Below are positions 26,571 through 36,782 of a stretch of 64,000 nt of DNA, in pieces. A program made the position numbers and the translations under genes. The stretch's first letter is position 1, and each line of letters opens with the position of its first letter. Below the pieces are notes generated by a model. The model was not told where the DNA came from. It ran no database searches and saw only the letters and a program-made list of their open reading frames with translations. This stretch comes from Desulfosporosinus acididurans (GTDB lineage: Bacteria; Bacillota; Desulfitobacteriia; Desulfitobacteriales; Desulfitobacteriaceae): positions 62,001 through 126,000 of the forward strand of contig NZ_LDZY01000009.1 of assembly GCF_001029285.1 (NCBI RefSeq). Reading direction: 5' to 3'.

Positions 26571-26613
26571 AAATTAACGGGCCGATCCAATAAATCGTGC
26601 CCGTTAATTTTAT
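26571..26613 (+). terminator. intrinsic terminator after telA
   Basis: ATTAACGGG pairs with CCCGTTAAT, inner CGAT/ATCG, then TTTTAT. Confidence 0.88.
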
Positions 26614-26691
26614 AAAAAAGTAAGGATCAATTTATATATAATGTTTTGAAAATTTAATTAAATTCTTGAAAATTACTTAACTGAAAACTAT

Positions 26692-26720
26692 AATGGTATT
26701 ACAATCATTTGTATACCATT
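26692..26720. promoter_or_regulatory. inverted repeat, candidate operator of the MarR gene
   Basis: AATGGTAT (26692-26699) and ATACCATT (26713-26720) form an 8-bp dyad with a 13-bp centre about 40 bp before the marR start, as expected for autoregulation by a MarR dimer. Confidence 0.6.
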
Positions 26721-26758
26721 AATTGTAGTACCAACAAAATGGAGGTCTGAAGGCAAAA

Positions 26759-27190
26759 ATGATCACCGATAATTCATGCGGTCCCTCAAAATATATTTGT
26801 TATAAGCTGAGCCGTGTTATGAGAAAACTATATCGTTATTACGAGAGTAATCTTTCCACCTATGGTATTACTCCGTCTCAGTTTTACGTTCTGACCGTAG
26901 TTTGGGAGAATGACGGACTCAAGTTTAAAGAACTTGCTAAACGTTTAGAAATGGATGGATCGACCCTGACGTCCATCCTGGATCGCATGGAGAGACAAGA
27001 CTTAGTAGAGAGGAGGGACGATCCTGAAGATAGACGGTCTCTATTAGTTTGTCTAAAAGAAAAGGCACGTGCAAATATCTTGGAAATTACTAATCTTGCA
27101 GAAAAAATGGATCAAGAGATCAAAGAGCGTTTTTCCAGAGAAGAATACGCTATTTTTGAAAAGGTTTTGGAGAGTCTTTTCCAAGATTGA
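26759..27190 (+). CDS. MarR family transcriptional regulator
   Basis: 143 residues with a winged helix: LKFKELAKRLEMDGSTLTSILDRMERQDLVERRDDPEDRRS (split here as the recognition helix around residues 60-85 and the DxR-S wing at about 88-97). Two Cys (Cys8, Cys13) near the N-terminus might sense redox. It sits upstream of the old-yellow-enzyme gene at 27375 and probably controls it and itself; MarR-OYE pairs are common. Confidence 0.9.
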   Translation: MITDNSCGPSKYICYKLSRVMRKLYRYYESNLSTYGITPSQFYVLTVVWENDGLKFKELAKRLEMDGSTLTSILDRMERQDLVERRDDPEDRRSLLVCLKEKARANILEITNLAEKMDQEIKERFSREEYAIFEKVLESLFQD

Positions 27191-27215
27191 GGAAAAACTC
27201 TGGTTGCTTTAGATA

Positions 27216-27256
27216 GGAACCCCGATGTTCAGCTTTAGCTGAACAAGTTAACTTAA
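27216..27256 (+). repeat. dispersed palindromic repeat, right-end fragment (copy R7)
   Basis: GGAACCCCGATG, TTCAGCTTTAGCTGAA and CAAGTTAACTTAA, plus orientation, between marR and the flavoprotein gene. Confidence 0.75.
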
Positions 27257-27374
27257 TGTTGTCATTAATGGATACTTCCGTTGATACATAGTTGTGTCAG
27301 GTTTATGAACTGATACCGCTTAAGCTGTGGACAAAGATACAGACAATGCAAGAATGAAAAAGGAGGATTATAGG

Positions 27375-29390
27375 ATGTCTCTATTGTTTTCTTCCGCCCA
27401 GATAGGAACCCTTCAACTGCGTAATCGTCTGATCATGACTCCGCTGCATTTGGGGTACTGCCCGGAGGGCGAAGTTACGGATCGACTGATCGAGTTCTAT
27501 CGAACCCGCGCCCGCGGAGGCGTAGGTTTGATTATAGTCGGCGGTTGTGGCATTGACAAAATCGGCAACGCCTTTGGCATGACGCAGCTTGACGAGGATC
27601 GTTATATACCGGGACTAATTCGCTTAGTTGAGGCAGTACACTCCGAAGGAGCAAAAATTGTACCTCAGCTCTACCAAGCTGGTCGTTACGCTCACTCAGC
27701 CCATACTGGTCAATCTTCCGTAGCTCCTTCAGCGATCCCTTCTCGGCTTACAGGCCAAACGCCTCAGGAATTGACGCAAGAGAAAATATTGGAAGTTATT
27801 GCGTCATATGAAAGCGCAGCTAAACGTGCTCAGGCAGCCGGTTTTGATGGGGTTGAAATATTGGCTAGTGCCGGTTACTTAATCTCTCAGTTTCTTTCTC
27901 CTTTAACCAATCAACGTAAAGATCGTTACGGGGGAGATCTTCAGGCTCGAATGACGTTTGGTTTAGAAGTCGTTGAAACCGTTCGCAGAGCTGTTGGAGC
28001 GGATTATCCAATCATCGTTCGGGTTGCGGGCAATGATTTTATGCCTGGAAGTCATACAAATCTCGAATCGAGAGCTTTTTGTCAGGCTCTTGAAAATGCA
28101 GGGGTCAACGCACTCAATGTGACAGGGGGATGGCATGAAACACCCGTACCTCAACTTACTATGAATGTTCCGCCCGGAGCCTTTACTTACTTAGCTGCAG
28201 GGATTAAACAAGTGGTCTCGATTCCCGTCATTGCTTGCAATCGGATCAACACCCCAGAGCTTGCCGAGAAGATTCTCCAAGAAGGTAAAGCGGACTTCAT
28301 TGGCATGGCCCGGCAGCTCATGGCCGATCCGTATTTTCCCAATAAAGTCATTCAAGGAAATTCGGAAGCCATTCGTCCTTGCATCGCTTGCAATCAAGGA
28401 TGTCTTGATAATATTTTTCGTTTAAAACCGGTTGCTTGCTTAGTCAATGCTGAAGCCGGACATGAAGCTGAGTTAGGATCAATTCAGCCAACACCGAACC
28501 CCCAAAAAATTCTAGTGATTGGGGCCGGGGCTGCCGGACTAGAATATGCTCGAGTTTCAAGTCTTCTTGGGCATAAGGTTACTGTATGGGAAAAAACTAA
28601 AAAACCTGGAGGACAATTGACACTAGCTGCTGCTCCTCCGGGGCGAAAAGATTTCCTTTATCTCAGCACCTATTTGCTAGCGGCCTGTCAGCAACAAGGA
28701 GTACACCTTGAATTTGGTGTTGCGGCTACGCCGGAAATGATTCTGGAAGCGGTAAAAAAAGACACGTTTGATCAAGTTGTCATCGCTGCCGGGTCTATTC
28801 CCATCAGCCCGCCGCTTCCCAATCAGGGACATCAGAACATTCTTCAAGCATGGGATGTATTGGCTGGCCGTAAAACACCTGGTCAGAACATAATAATTGT
28901 TGGCGGCGGTGCAGTTGGGGTGGAAACGGCTTTATATTTGGCAGAACCATCTGCTCTGGATGACGAGAGCCTTCGCTTCCTTATCTTACAGCAAGCTGAA
29001 TCTGACAAAGAACTATATCGCTTATTAACCCAAGGTAATAAGCAAATTACATTGTTAGAAATGGCCAAGGGAATTGGCAGAGACATCGGCCCAAGTACGC
29101 GCTGGTCAATGCTCGCCGATTTGAAACGCTATGGCGTTAAATGTATGGACGAAACGAAAGTTTTAGAAATTACAACAGATGGCGTGCTGGTTGAGCGCGA
29201 AGGGGAACAACGTCAAATCTCTTGCGATACTGTGATCTTTGCTGTGGGCTCTATCTCTCAAAATGAACTATACCACGCATTGCTGGGAAAGGTTGAAAAA
29301 TTGACTTTGATTGGAGATGCGCTAAAACCCCACAAAGTATTAGATGCTATTCATCAGGGCTATCAGGAAGCTCGAGGTCTGAGGCTCTAG
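27375..29390 (+). CDS. NADH:flavin oxidoreductase, 2,4-dienoyl-CoA reductase type (FMN, FAD, 4Fe-4S)
   Basis: 671 residues from ATG 27375, with AAAGGAGG 7 bp upstream; the frame extends 16 codons further without a ribosome site. Order: old-yellow-enzyme barrel (residues 1-330; SQFLSPLTNQRKDRYGGDL signature), a C-x2-C-x3-C-x11-C iron-sulfur site (about residues 336-355), an FAD Rossmann motif VIGAGAAGLEYAR (about 379) and an NAD Rossmann motif IIIVGGGAVGVETALYL (about 508). Such enzymes reduce enoyl-CoAs, enones or other electrophiles. The substrate is unknown; MarR control suggests detoxification. Confidence 0.92.
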   Translation: MSLLFSSAQIGTLQLRNRLIMTPLHLGYCPEGEVTDRLIEFYRTRARGGVGLIIVGGCGIDKIGNAFGMTQLDEDRYIPGLIRLVEAVHSEGAKIVPQLYQAGRYAHSAHTGQSSVAPSAIPSRLTGQTPQELTQEKILEVIASYESAAKRAQAAGFDGVEILASAGYLISQFLSPLTNQRKDRYGGDLQARMTFGLEVVETVRRAVGADYPIIVRVAGNDFMPGSHTNLESRAFCQALENAGVNALNVTGGWHETPVPQLTMNVPPGAFTYLAAGIKQVVSIPVIACNRINTPELAEKILQEGKADFIGMARQLMADPYFPNKVIQGNSEAIRPCIACNQGCLDNIFRLKPVACLVNAEAGHEAELGSIQPTPNPQKILVIGAGAAGLEYARVSSLLGHKVTVWEKTKKPGGQLTLAAAPPGRKDFLYLSTYLLAACQQQGVHLEFGVAATPEMILEAVKKDTFDQVVIAAGSIPISPPLPNQGHQNILQAWDVLAGRKTPGQNIIIVGGGAVGVETALYLAEPSALDDESLRFLILQQAESDKELYRLLTQGNKQITLLEMAKGIGRDIGPSTRWSMLADLKRYGVKCMDETKVLEITTDGVLVEREGEQRQISCDTVIFAVGSISQNELYHALLGKVEKLTLIGDALKPHKVLDAIHQGYQEARGLRL

Positions 29391-29631
29391 AGAATAATTT
29401 TGCGTTTATCGCTAATCTCCACATCCAGAAGTGGGGGGCTTACATGGTGATAATGCAGTTCTTTAGAGATTGAGTTGTTCAGATACTTATACTGTCTCTG
29501 AGTAAAACTGTAGTTATCAATACAGTGATGCTCAGAGTTTTTTTTATTAAAGTAACTGGACAAGGAGGAGAAATAGGTGTTATTGTACATAATGTCAAAA
29601 GTAGAGTAAAATCACTACGGAGGTGAACTGT

Positions 29632-31545
29632 TTGTCAGCAACGCAGTATAATGCAGAATCCATACAAGTTTTAGAGGGCCTGGAGGCTGTACGCCGCCGT
29701 CCGGGCATGTATATAGGTTCCACGGGAAGCAAAGGACTACACCATCTTGCTTATGAGATTATTGACAATGCTATTGATGAAGCGGGAGCAGGTTTTTGCG
29801 ATCGAATTACGGTTACCCTTAATCGGGATGGATCAATTACGATTGAAGACAATGGGCGGGGAATTCCCGTTGATATTCATCCAGGGAAAAAAATCTCCGC
29901 AGTTCGCTTAGCTTTTGAAACCTTGCACGCTGGTGGTAAATTTGGCGGAGATACTTATAAAACATCCGGCGGGTTACACGGAGTTGGGGCAAGTGTTGTT
30001 AATGCCTTATCGGAGTTTTTAATGGTACAAATTAAACGGGATGGCAAGCAATATCAAGTTGAATATGTTAAAGGCGGGGAATTAAAGTCTGATTTAAAAA
30101 TTGTTGATAAAAAGGTAAAAGGTACTGGAACAACGGTAACCTTTAAACCCGATCCTTTGATTTTTAAGGAGACAACTGTTTTTAAATACACTACCTTGCG
30201 CAGCCGCTTGATGGAGTTATCCTTTTTGAATATGGGATTGACGATCATACTTGCGGATAACAGGGGAGAGGTAAAGACTGAGACCTTTCTACAACAACAA
30301 GGGATCGTCGGTTTTGTTGAACATTTAATGAAAGAGGCCGGAGTATCACCTATCCATAAAAAAACGATCTATTTTTCCGGAGAGAAGGACGAGGTCATTG
30401 TTGAATGCGCTTTGCAGTATAATGATGGCGAGGATGAATCCTTGCACTCCTATGTTAATAACATCCCTACAGATGAGGGAGGAACCCACGAATCGGGTTT
30501 TCGTACTGCTTTAACTAAAGCATTTAACAATTACGGGCGCAAAAATAACCTCTTCAAAAAAGATGAGAGTCTTATCGGGGATGATCTGCGTGATGGTCTA
30601 ACCTGTATCTTATCTCTTAAAATCAAAGATCCTCAGTTTGAAGGACAAACCAAAACGAAACTTTCCAATCTAGAGATTGAAGGGATAGTTCAATCTTTAA
30701 CGAACGAGGGCATAAGTCAGTTTCTCGAACAAAACCCAACCATAGCTAAACAAGTGATTAACCGCACCTTAACAACATGTTTAGCTCGCTTGGCTGCTAA
30801 AAAAGCGAAAGAACTAAAAAAGAAGGCCCGAGATGCGGAGGTTAAAGCTCTAAGCGGCAAACTTGCTGCCTGCAGCGGCAAGGATAAAACTCGCAATGAA
30901 CTATTCTTAGTAGAAGGAGACAGCGCCGGCGGCTCAGCTAAAATGGGGAGGGACCGGCGTTTTCAAGCTATACTTCCTTTGCGAGGCAAAGTTATTAACA
31001 CCTATCGGGCGAAATTAGATAAGATCCTGGAAAACGAAGAGATACGAAGTATTATTACGGCAGTAGGTTCGGGAATTGGCAAAGAATTTGATTTGGAGAA
31101 AGGTAATTATGCTCGTGTTTGTATCATGACAGATGCTGATATTGACGGAGCTCATATTCGTTGTCTTTTATTAACGTTTTTTTACCGTTATATGAAGCCT
31201 CTCATCTTAAACGGTCGAGTATTTATTGCCCAATCTCCTCTTTTTAAAGTGGAAAAAGAACGTGGAAAGATCACCCGCTATGCCTATGATGAAGAAGAAT
31301 TGAAGAAAGAGCTTAAAGAATTGGGGAAAACGGCCAAGATCTCACGTTACAAAGGGCTTGGTGAAATGAACCCCGAACAACTTTGGGAAACAACCCTGAA
31401 TCCTGCCAATCGGCGCATGATTCAAGTAACTATAGATGATTCATTAGAGGCGGAACGTAAACTGAGGATTCTTATGAGTGAACAGGTTGAGCCGCGGCGT
31501 GATTTTTTAATGGAAAATATTATTTTTACTGATGATGATATGTAA
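29632..31545 (+). CDS. parE: type II topoisomerase ATPase subunit (ParE/GyrB family)
   Basis: 637 residues from TTG 29632, 8 bp after CGGAGG; an in-frame GTG at 29623 overlaps that site. GHKL ATPase: EIIDNAIDEA (Asn-Mg), EDNGRGIPV, GGLHGVGASVVNAL; then the transducer and TOPRIM region (EGDSAGGSAK, PLRGKVINT, DADIDGAHI). The sequence is not next to recF/dnaN, and its partner lacks a GyrA box, so topoisomerase IV is more likely than gyrase. Twenty-one bases separate it from the partner gene. Confidence 0.9.
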   Translation: MSATQYNAESIQVLEGLEAVRRRPGMYIGSTGSKGLHHLAYEIIDNAIDEAGAGFCDRITVTLNRDGSITIEDNGRGIPVDIHPGKKISAVRLAFETLHAGGKFGGDTYKTSGGLHGVGASVVNALSEFLMVQIKRDGKQYQVEYVKGGELKSDLKIVDKKVKGTGTTVTFKPDPLIFKETTVFKYTTLRSRLMELSFLNMGLTIILADNRGEVKTETFLQQQGIVGFVEHLMKEAGVSPIHKKTIYFSGEKDEVIVECALQYNDGEDESLHSYVNNIPTDEGGTHESGFRTALTKAFNNYGRKNNLFKKDESLIGDDLRDGLTCILSLKIKDPQFEGQTKTKLSNLEIEGIVQSLTNEGISQFLEQNPTIAKQVINRTLTTCLARLAAKKAKELKKKARDAEVKALSGKLAACSGKDKTRNELFLVEGDSAGGSAKMGRDRRFQAILPLRGKVINTYRAKLDKILENEEIRSIITAVGSGIGKEFDLEKGNYARVCIMTDADIDGAHIRCLLLTFFYRYMKPLILNGRVFIAQSPLFKVEKERGKITRYAYDEEELKKELKELGKTAKISRYKGLGEMNPEQLWETTLNPANRRMIQVTIDDSLEAERKLRILMSEQVEPRRDFLMENIIFTDDDM

Positions 31546-31566
31546 CGTGAAAGGGGGAGTATCCCA

Positions 31567-33993
31567 ATGAGTGTAACTGAAGAAACGATTAGTCAACGGC
31601 CATTGGAAGAAGTCCTGCCTGAATCGTTTTTAGGCTATTCCAAACATGTAATTTTACAGAGAGCCGTTCCGGATGTTCGGGATGGACTGAAACCTGTACA
31701 CCGCCGAATCCTTTACTCTATGGACGAAATCGGCATGTCTCCAGATAAACCCTATAGTAAGTCTGCCCGTCTTGTTGGTGATTGTATGGGGAAATATCAC
31801 CCTCACGGCGATTCTTCCATCTATGATTCTGCTGTTCGTATGGCCCAGCCCTGGGCAATTCGTTATCCTTTGGTTGACGGTCAAGGGAATTTTGGTTCAA
31901 TCGATGGCGATAATGCAGCCGCCATGCGTTATACGGAAATGAGAATGACCCCTTTAGCTCAACTAATGACCCAAGATCTTGATAAAAACACCGTACTTTT
32001 TAAACCAAATTATGATCAGCGACTTAAAGAGCCCGTTGTTCTTCCCAGCCCTTTTCCCAATCTGTTAATTAATGGGGGGTCAGGGATTGCCGTAGGCATG
32101 ATGTCGAATATTCCTCCCCATAATTTAAGAGAAGTTGTTGCAGGGTTGATCCTGCAAATTGACCGGCCGGACATCACCGTCGAAGAGCTTATGGAAAAAG
32201 TGAAAGGCCCCGACTTCCCTACAGGTGGGTTGATCATAGGAGCTGGAGGAATTACCAGCGCTTATAAGACTGGCCGCGGAAAAGTGACCATGCGTGGTAA
32301 AACAGTATTAGAGCAAGGTAAGAATGGCAAAAGTTTAATTGTCATCACTGAAATTCCCTTTCAAGTCAATAAAGCAACGTTAGCCTCTAAAATCGAGGCC
32401 CATGCGGATTCTGGAAAAATCAACGGGATTAGTGAGGTTCGAGATGAATCGGACCGTGAAGGGATTCGCTTGGTTGTGGAATGCCGTAAAGAAGCAGACC
32501 CCCTCGAAATTTTACGCAATCTTTATAAGTACACCCAAATGGAGGAGACGTTTGGTATCATCAATCTTGTTATTACTGCGGATGGAACACCCAAAGTTTT
32601 AGGGTTGCGCGAGATTAATGAGGCCTTTATCGAACATCGCAAAATTGTTGTTACGAAGCGAACAGAGTTTGATCTTGAAAAAGCCAAAAAGCAGATTCAC
32701 CTTCTTGAAGGTTTGATGATTGCGATAAAACATCTTGATGAGGTTATTGAGATTATCCGTACTAGTAAAACACCGGCACTCGCCAAAGCAGCACTTATGA
32801 CAAGATTCGAGCTCTCGGAAATACAAGCACAAGCAATTCTCGACCTGAAGCTCCAGAACCTCACGAATTATGAACTGGAAGGAATAAAAACTGATTATGA
32901 AAATACTCTGCACCTGATATCAGAATTAGAAGGAATCCTGGCCGATGTGTCTAAGGTTTACCAGATTGTTAAGCGGGAACTTAAAGAAATCGCCGATAAG
33001 TATGGTGATGAACGCCGTACACATATTTTGCCTGAGGAAATGCGAAACGAGTTTGACCTCAGTTCCTTTGAAGAAGCAGAACATCCCATTGAAGTAATGC
33101 TGACCCAACAGGGATATATTAAACGAATTCCTTTACCGGTCAAGAATCTTAAATCGACACCGTTACTATCGTTTAAAGATGGGGACAGTGTCGCCATAAA
33201 AGTCCAGGCCACAGATCAAGAAACACTTTATTTCTTCACCCAACTTGGTAATTTTTATAGTATCAAAGCCAAGACGGTAGCGGAAGCTGGGTTTAAAGAG
33301 AAAGGCAGCCCGCTGAATAATCTGCTTCAGCTGCAAGCTCAGGAAACCATCGTTTCGATTGCAGCCCTAAAAGATGGGGCAGAACAGAGCGGTCAGAGTT
33401 ACTTTGTTTTTATAACGCAAGAAGGACAAGTGATGAGGAGTCCAGTTAAGGACTTTGTTCACGCTCGCGGCTCCGAGGGCATGGGACTCAAAGAAGGAGA
33501 TCGTTTAATCAAAGTATTTATGGGTTCTGATGAAGGAGAGTTATTCCTTGCCACTTATAATGGACAAGGGATTCGCTATCCCTTGACGGATATCAACCCA
33601 ATGGGTCGTAAAGCGCGTGGTATTAAAGGTATTACCTTGAACGAAGGGGATCGAGTTGTCGATGCATTATTACTAGTATCCTCGCCAGATGATTCTTTAG
33701 GCGACCTGGTAACCCTCACCGAGCGGGGATTTGTCAAACGGACATCCTTTAATGAATTTAAACCACAGGGAAGAACCGGCAAGGGGATCGGAATTACTAA
33801 AATCAACCCGGTTAAGACGGGTTTTCTTGTCGGCATCACTCAAGCTAAAGCGGATGATGTTTTAGAAATTCTTCAAGTCAACGGTGAGATTACAAAACTG
33901 GATCTAAAAAATTTGAAAACAGAGCCTCGGACCAAATACGGAATACAATGGATACCTGTTTTACAGGATAATCTAAGCGTTAGGATGTTTTGA
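31567..33993 (+). CDS. parC: type II topoisomerase DNA-cleavage subunit (ParC/GyrA family)
   Basis: 808 residues. Catalytic Tyr is in AAMRYTEMRM (about residue 121). The quinolone region HPHGDSSIYDSAVRMAQP keeps the Ser and acidic residue of drug-sensitive enzymes. The C-terminal beta-pinwheel (about residues 505-805) shows repeated blades but no QRRGGKG-like GyrA box where the first blade should carry it, pointing to decatenation (ParC) rather than supercoiling. RBS AAGGGGGAG. Operon with parE. Confidence 0.9.
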   Translation: MSVTEETISQRPLEEVLPESFLGYSKHVILQRAVPDVRDGLKPVHRRILYSMDEIGMSPDKPYSKSARLVGDCMGKYHPHGDSSIYDSAVRMAQPWAIRYPLVDGQGNFGSIDGDNAAAMRYTEMRMTPLAQLMTQDLDKNTVLFKPNYDQRLKEPVVLPSPFPNLLINGGSGIAVGMMSNIPPHNLREVVAGLILQIDRPDITVEELMEKVKGPDFPTGGLIIGAGGITSAYKTGRGKVTMRGKTVLEQGKNGKSLIVITEIPFQVNKATLASKIEAHADSGKINGISEVRDESDREGIRLVVECRKEADPLEILRNLYKYTQMEETFGIINLVITADGTPKVLGLREINEAFIEHRKIVVTKRTEFDLEKAKKQIHLLEGLMIAIKHLDEVIEIIRTSKTPALAKAALMTRFELSEIQAQAILDLKLQNLTNYELEGIKTDYENTLHLISELEGILADVSKVYQIVKRELKEIADKYGDERRTHILPEEMRNEFDLSSFEEAEHPIEVMLTQQGYIKRIPLPVKNLKSTPLLSFKDGDSVAIKVQATDQETLYFFTQLGNFYSIKAKTVAEAGFKEKGSPLNNLLQLQAQETIVSIAALKDGAEQSGQSYFVFITQEGQVMRSPVKDFVHARGSEGMGLKEGDRLIKVFMGSDEGELFLATYNGQGIRYPLTDINPMGRKARGIKGITLNEGDRVVDALLLVSSPDDSLGDLVTLTERGFVKRTSFNEFKPQGRTGKGIGITKINPVKTGFLVGITQAKADDVLEILQVNGEITKLDLKNLKTEPRTKYGIQWIPVLQDNLSVRMF

Positions 33994-34067
33994 GAAGAGA
34001 ATATTGCATAATGCCTATGAAGGTGCAACATACTAAAGAGTAAACAAGAGGTGAAACGGGAGGATTT

Positions 34068-34340
34068 ATGATGGAAATTTTCGATGTTACAGTTAATGGC
34101 GCGGGATTTGATCCTGAATATAACTTTAACAATTATGCTTTAACTCTCGTCTTCCAGAACAACGGCTCAGAAAAAACTGTTAGAGCAAACTTGCGCTATT
34201 ATCCTGCAAATCACGAATGGGATCTCAATCCGATTTTTTATGAATATTCTGCTGCTGAAAAAAGAGAGTTAATAGCCCAAATTATTAATAATGAGAATTT
34301 CAAAACAGTCTTTGAAGATCGTCCGAATACTTTACACTAG
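34068..34340 (+). CDS. hypothetical 90-residue protein
   Basis: Small acidic soluble protein; not recognised. ATG with GGGAGGA upstream (a second ATG follows at once). It contains many Asn and aromatic residues (FNNYALTLVFQNNGS; NLRYYPANHEWDLNPIFYEY) and looks like a small beta-rich domain with a C-terminal helix. It follows parC by 74 bp, possibly in the same transcript. A hairpin CCCGGAAAGGAG/CTCCTTCGGG follows at about 34358-34399. Confidence 0.65.
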   Translation: MMEIFDVTVNGAGFDPEYNFNNYALTLVFQNNGSEKTVRANLRYYPANHEWDLNPIFYEYSAAEKRELIAQIINNENFKTVFEDRPNTLH

Positions 34341-34494
34341 AAATGCCAAATATTTTGTCCCGGAAAGGAGGGCGTGTTAATACACGAACTCCTTCGGGAA
34401 AAATAGAGGAATTTTTGGATATTTCTCGAATATTTCAAATGTGCCTAAATATATTGTAAAGGATTGATATATTCTGTCACAACATGAGGAACCA

Positions 34495-36381
34495 TTGATC
34501 TACAATCCGTTAAATTTGCCGCCATCTCAAACTCGTGGTTTTTTCGAAAAACGACAGAGATTTGGACTCGTGCAGTTCCTGAAAAACAACATTTTACTTT
34601 TTTCCATGGTTTTGACAATCTTATTAAAGTTTGTTCTATTTCTAGGCTTAGTTAATAATGACGATTCCTCAAAATTCAGCTTCATGAAGGCATTCTTTAG
34701 TTTTAGTTCACCTCCGCCGATCCTTGTCTATATTTCCATGATTCTGATTCCGCTAAGCTTTAGCTTTTTATTCCGAGGGCGGGCACGCTTTTGGTTCCTG
34801 CAGTTTTGCAATAGCCTAATAACCCTATTATTAATCGCTGATTTAATGTACTATCGTGGATTTAATAGTTTTATTTCTCCCTATATCTTTAGTCAGACTA
34901 CGAATCTTGATAATTTATCAAACAGCATAATTTCTATGCTTCGTCCTATTGATATCTTTATGATCATAGATCTTATAATATATCTTACCCTTGGCCTTGG
35001 TAAAAAAACACTTTATCTCCATAGGAATCGAAGCGGAATTGCCTTTTTACTGACATTGCTGCTGCCCATTTCGTATATCTATTATCAGCATTATCAACTT
35101 GATCTACATGGAAACAACAAGACAATGTTGTTTAGAGTATCTTGGTCTCCGAACCAAACCATGTCCAATTTGTCGCCTTTAGGTTATCATGCATTTGATT
35201 TATATAATTTTTACAAAAATAAAAATATCCAGCCGATTACCCCACAGCAAACCGCTGAAATCAAGAATTGGTTTAAAGAAAAGCAAGAAAATCTGCCTCC
35301 AAATCAATATTTCGGTAGGTTTGCCAATCAGAACCTTATCGTGATTCAAGTAGAGTCGCTTGAGAATTTTGTCATTAAGCAAAAAATTAATGGACAGGAA
35401 ATTACACCTAACCTAAATAAATTACTAGCAAACAGCCTATATTTCTCTAATTTTTATGAACAAGTGAATAATGGGACGAGTTCCGATGCCGACCTTATGA
35501 CCAACACTTCCGTTTACCCTATACGAACGGGGGCTACGTTTTTCCGCTTTCCCAATAATACCTATAATTCTTTGCCAAAAATGTTGGCCAATAAAGGGTA
35601 TGCAACGGTAGCTATTCATCCCGACAAGGGGTCCTATTGGAATTGGATGCCCGCTCTGAAGTCTATAGGTTTTGAAAAAACTATTGATTCTTCTCATTTT
35701 AAGGAAACTGAGAAAATTGGCTTAGGGATCAGCGATGGAAGCTACTTAAAGCAAATTGCACCAATTATCGAAAATGAAAAACAGCCTTTCTACAATTTTA
35801 TAGTCACCTTGACGAGTCACAATCCGTTTGATCTGCCCGCTCAATATCGAACTCTCAAGTTAAGTGATAACTTAAACAAATCGAAGCTGGGGGGATATTT
35901 CCAAAGCGTCCATTATACCGACGAACAGATCGGAAAGTTCCTGAATACTTTGGACCAACAAGGAGTTTTGGACAATTCCGTAGTGGTTATTTACGGTGAT
36001 CATACCGGTGTTCATAAATATTATGATGATGAAGTTAAGCAAGTACAGCCCCAAGAAAGCTGGTGGCTTGATGACAGCAAACGAATTCCCCTGATTATTT
36101 TTCATAAAGGAATGAATGGGCAAGAGCTAAAAATTACCGGAGGCCAGATTGATACTCTGCCGACAATAGCTTCTTTAATGGGTATTAGTGAAAAAACGTA
36201 TCAAAACACTGCCTTTGGACGAAACCTCTTAAATACGCATAAGAATTTTGCTGTTTTAGCTAATAAAGAATACGTAGGACAAGCCTCCTCCGAGACTGAG
36301 AAAAATCAAGAAATAACAGGAATAGATTTAGCAGATCTTGTTATTGAGAAGAATTACTTTAAAGCACAAGGTTATAAATAA
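34495..36381 (+). CDS. lipoteichoic acid synthase family (LtaS-type) sulfatase-fold protein
   Basis: 628 residues; TTG start after GAGGAACCA. Five N-terminal membrane helices (about residues 30-220) and an extracellular alkaline-phosphatase-like domain. The catalytic Thr is in NNGTSSDADLMTN (about residue 325); metal-site motifs VIQVESLENF (about 283), GISDGSYLKQ and VVIYGDHTGVH (about 498) are present. It would polymerise glycerol-phosphate from phosphatidylglycerol onto a lipid anchor, or be a primase-like or LtaS-like paralogue. Single gene. Confidence 0.9.
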   Translation: MIYNPLNLPPSQTRGFFEKRQRFGLVQFLKNNILLFSMVLTILLKFVLFLGLVNNDDSSKFSFMKAFFSFSSPPPILVYISMILIPLSFSFLFRGRARFWFLQFCNSLITLLLIADLMYYRGFNSFISPYIFSQTTNLDNLSNSIISMLRPIDIFMIIDLIIYLTLGLGKKTLYLHRNRSGIAFLLTLLLPISYIYYQHYQLDLHGNNKTMLFRVSWSPNQTMSNLSPLGYHAFDLYNFYKNKNIQPITPQQTAEIKNWFKEKQENLPPNQYFGRFANQNLIVIQVESLENFVIKQKINGQEITPNLNKLLANSLYFSNFYEQVNNGTSSDADLMTNTSVYPIRTGATFFRFPNNTYNSLPKMLANKGYATVAIHPDKGSYWNWMPALKSIGFEKTIDSSHFKETEKIGLGISDGSYLKQIAPIIENEKQPFYNFIVTLTSHNPFDLPAQYRTLKLSDNLNKSKLGGYFQSVHYTDEQIGKFLNTLDQQGVLDNSVVVIYGDHTGVHKYYDDEVKQVQPQESWWLDDSKRIPLIIFHKGMNGQELKITGGQIDTLPTIASLMGISEKTYQNTAFGRNLLNTHKNFAVLANKEYVGQASSETEKNQEITGIDLADLVIEKNYFKAQGYK

Positions 36382-36403
36382 TTTGAGGAATAGTTAAAGA
36401 CTA

Positions 36404-36452
36404 ATATGCCTAAGTCAGTTAGGAATTCCAGGCTGGCTTAGGCATAAGTTAT
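36404..36452 (+). terminator. hairpin after the LtaS-type gene
   Basis: ATGCCTAAG...CTTAGGCAT stem with an inner CAG/CTG pair, followed by AAGTTATTT; repeat fragment R9 starts in its tail. Confidence 0.65.
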
Positions 36453-36496
36453 TTATCCAATTGTCAGAAGCTCACTTCTACAAGTGGGAGTGGTTC
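36452..36496 (+). repeat. dispersed palindromic repeat, left-end fragment (copy R9)
   Basis: TTTATCCAATTGTCAGAAGC, then CTCACTT...AAGTGGGAGTGGTT, plus orientation. The rest of the element is missing. Confidence 0.65.
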
Positions 36497-36507
36497 TATT
36501 CCTTGCT

Positions 36508-36563
36508 GTCAACAATTCTTCGACAATATCTCTGTTGACGAATTTATTTATAATTAGTATAAT
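36508..36563 (+). promoter_or_regulatory. cyd promoter with overlapping inverted repeat
   Basis: -35 TTGACG at 36535-36540, 17-bp spacer, -10 TATAAT at 36558-36563. An inverted repeat GTCAACA (36508-36514) and TGTTGAC (36533-36539) overlaps the -35, a layout typical of repressor control. The leader to cydA is about 215 nt. Confidence 0.6.
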
Positions 36564-36782
36564 AACAATAAAGTAAATAATACATATATAAGCAAAAGTA
36601 CTTCACTCTGATTCAGTTAATCCAGTTTATCCACAAACTAAACCAAACTTCAATCAACGGACTTATCTTACAAAGCTTCAATTATCAATGAAGGATAGGA
36701 AATGGGGTGGTAGATTGTGTAAAAAAAACCCTATGTCTAAATAGACGTAGTTTGAGTTAAAAATGAAAGCGGAGGTGCAGTG

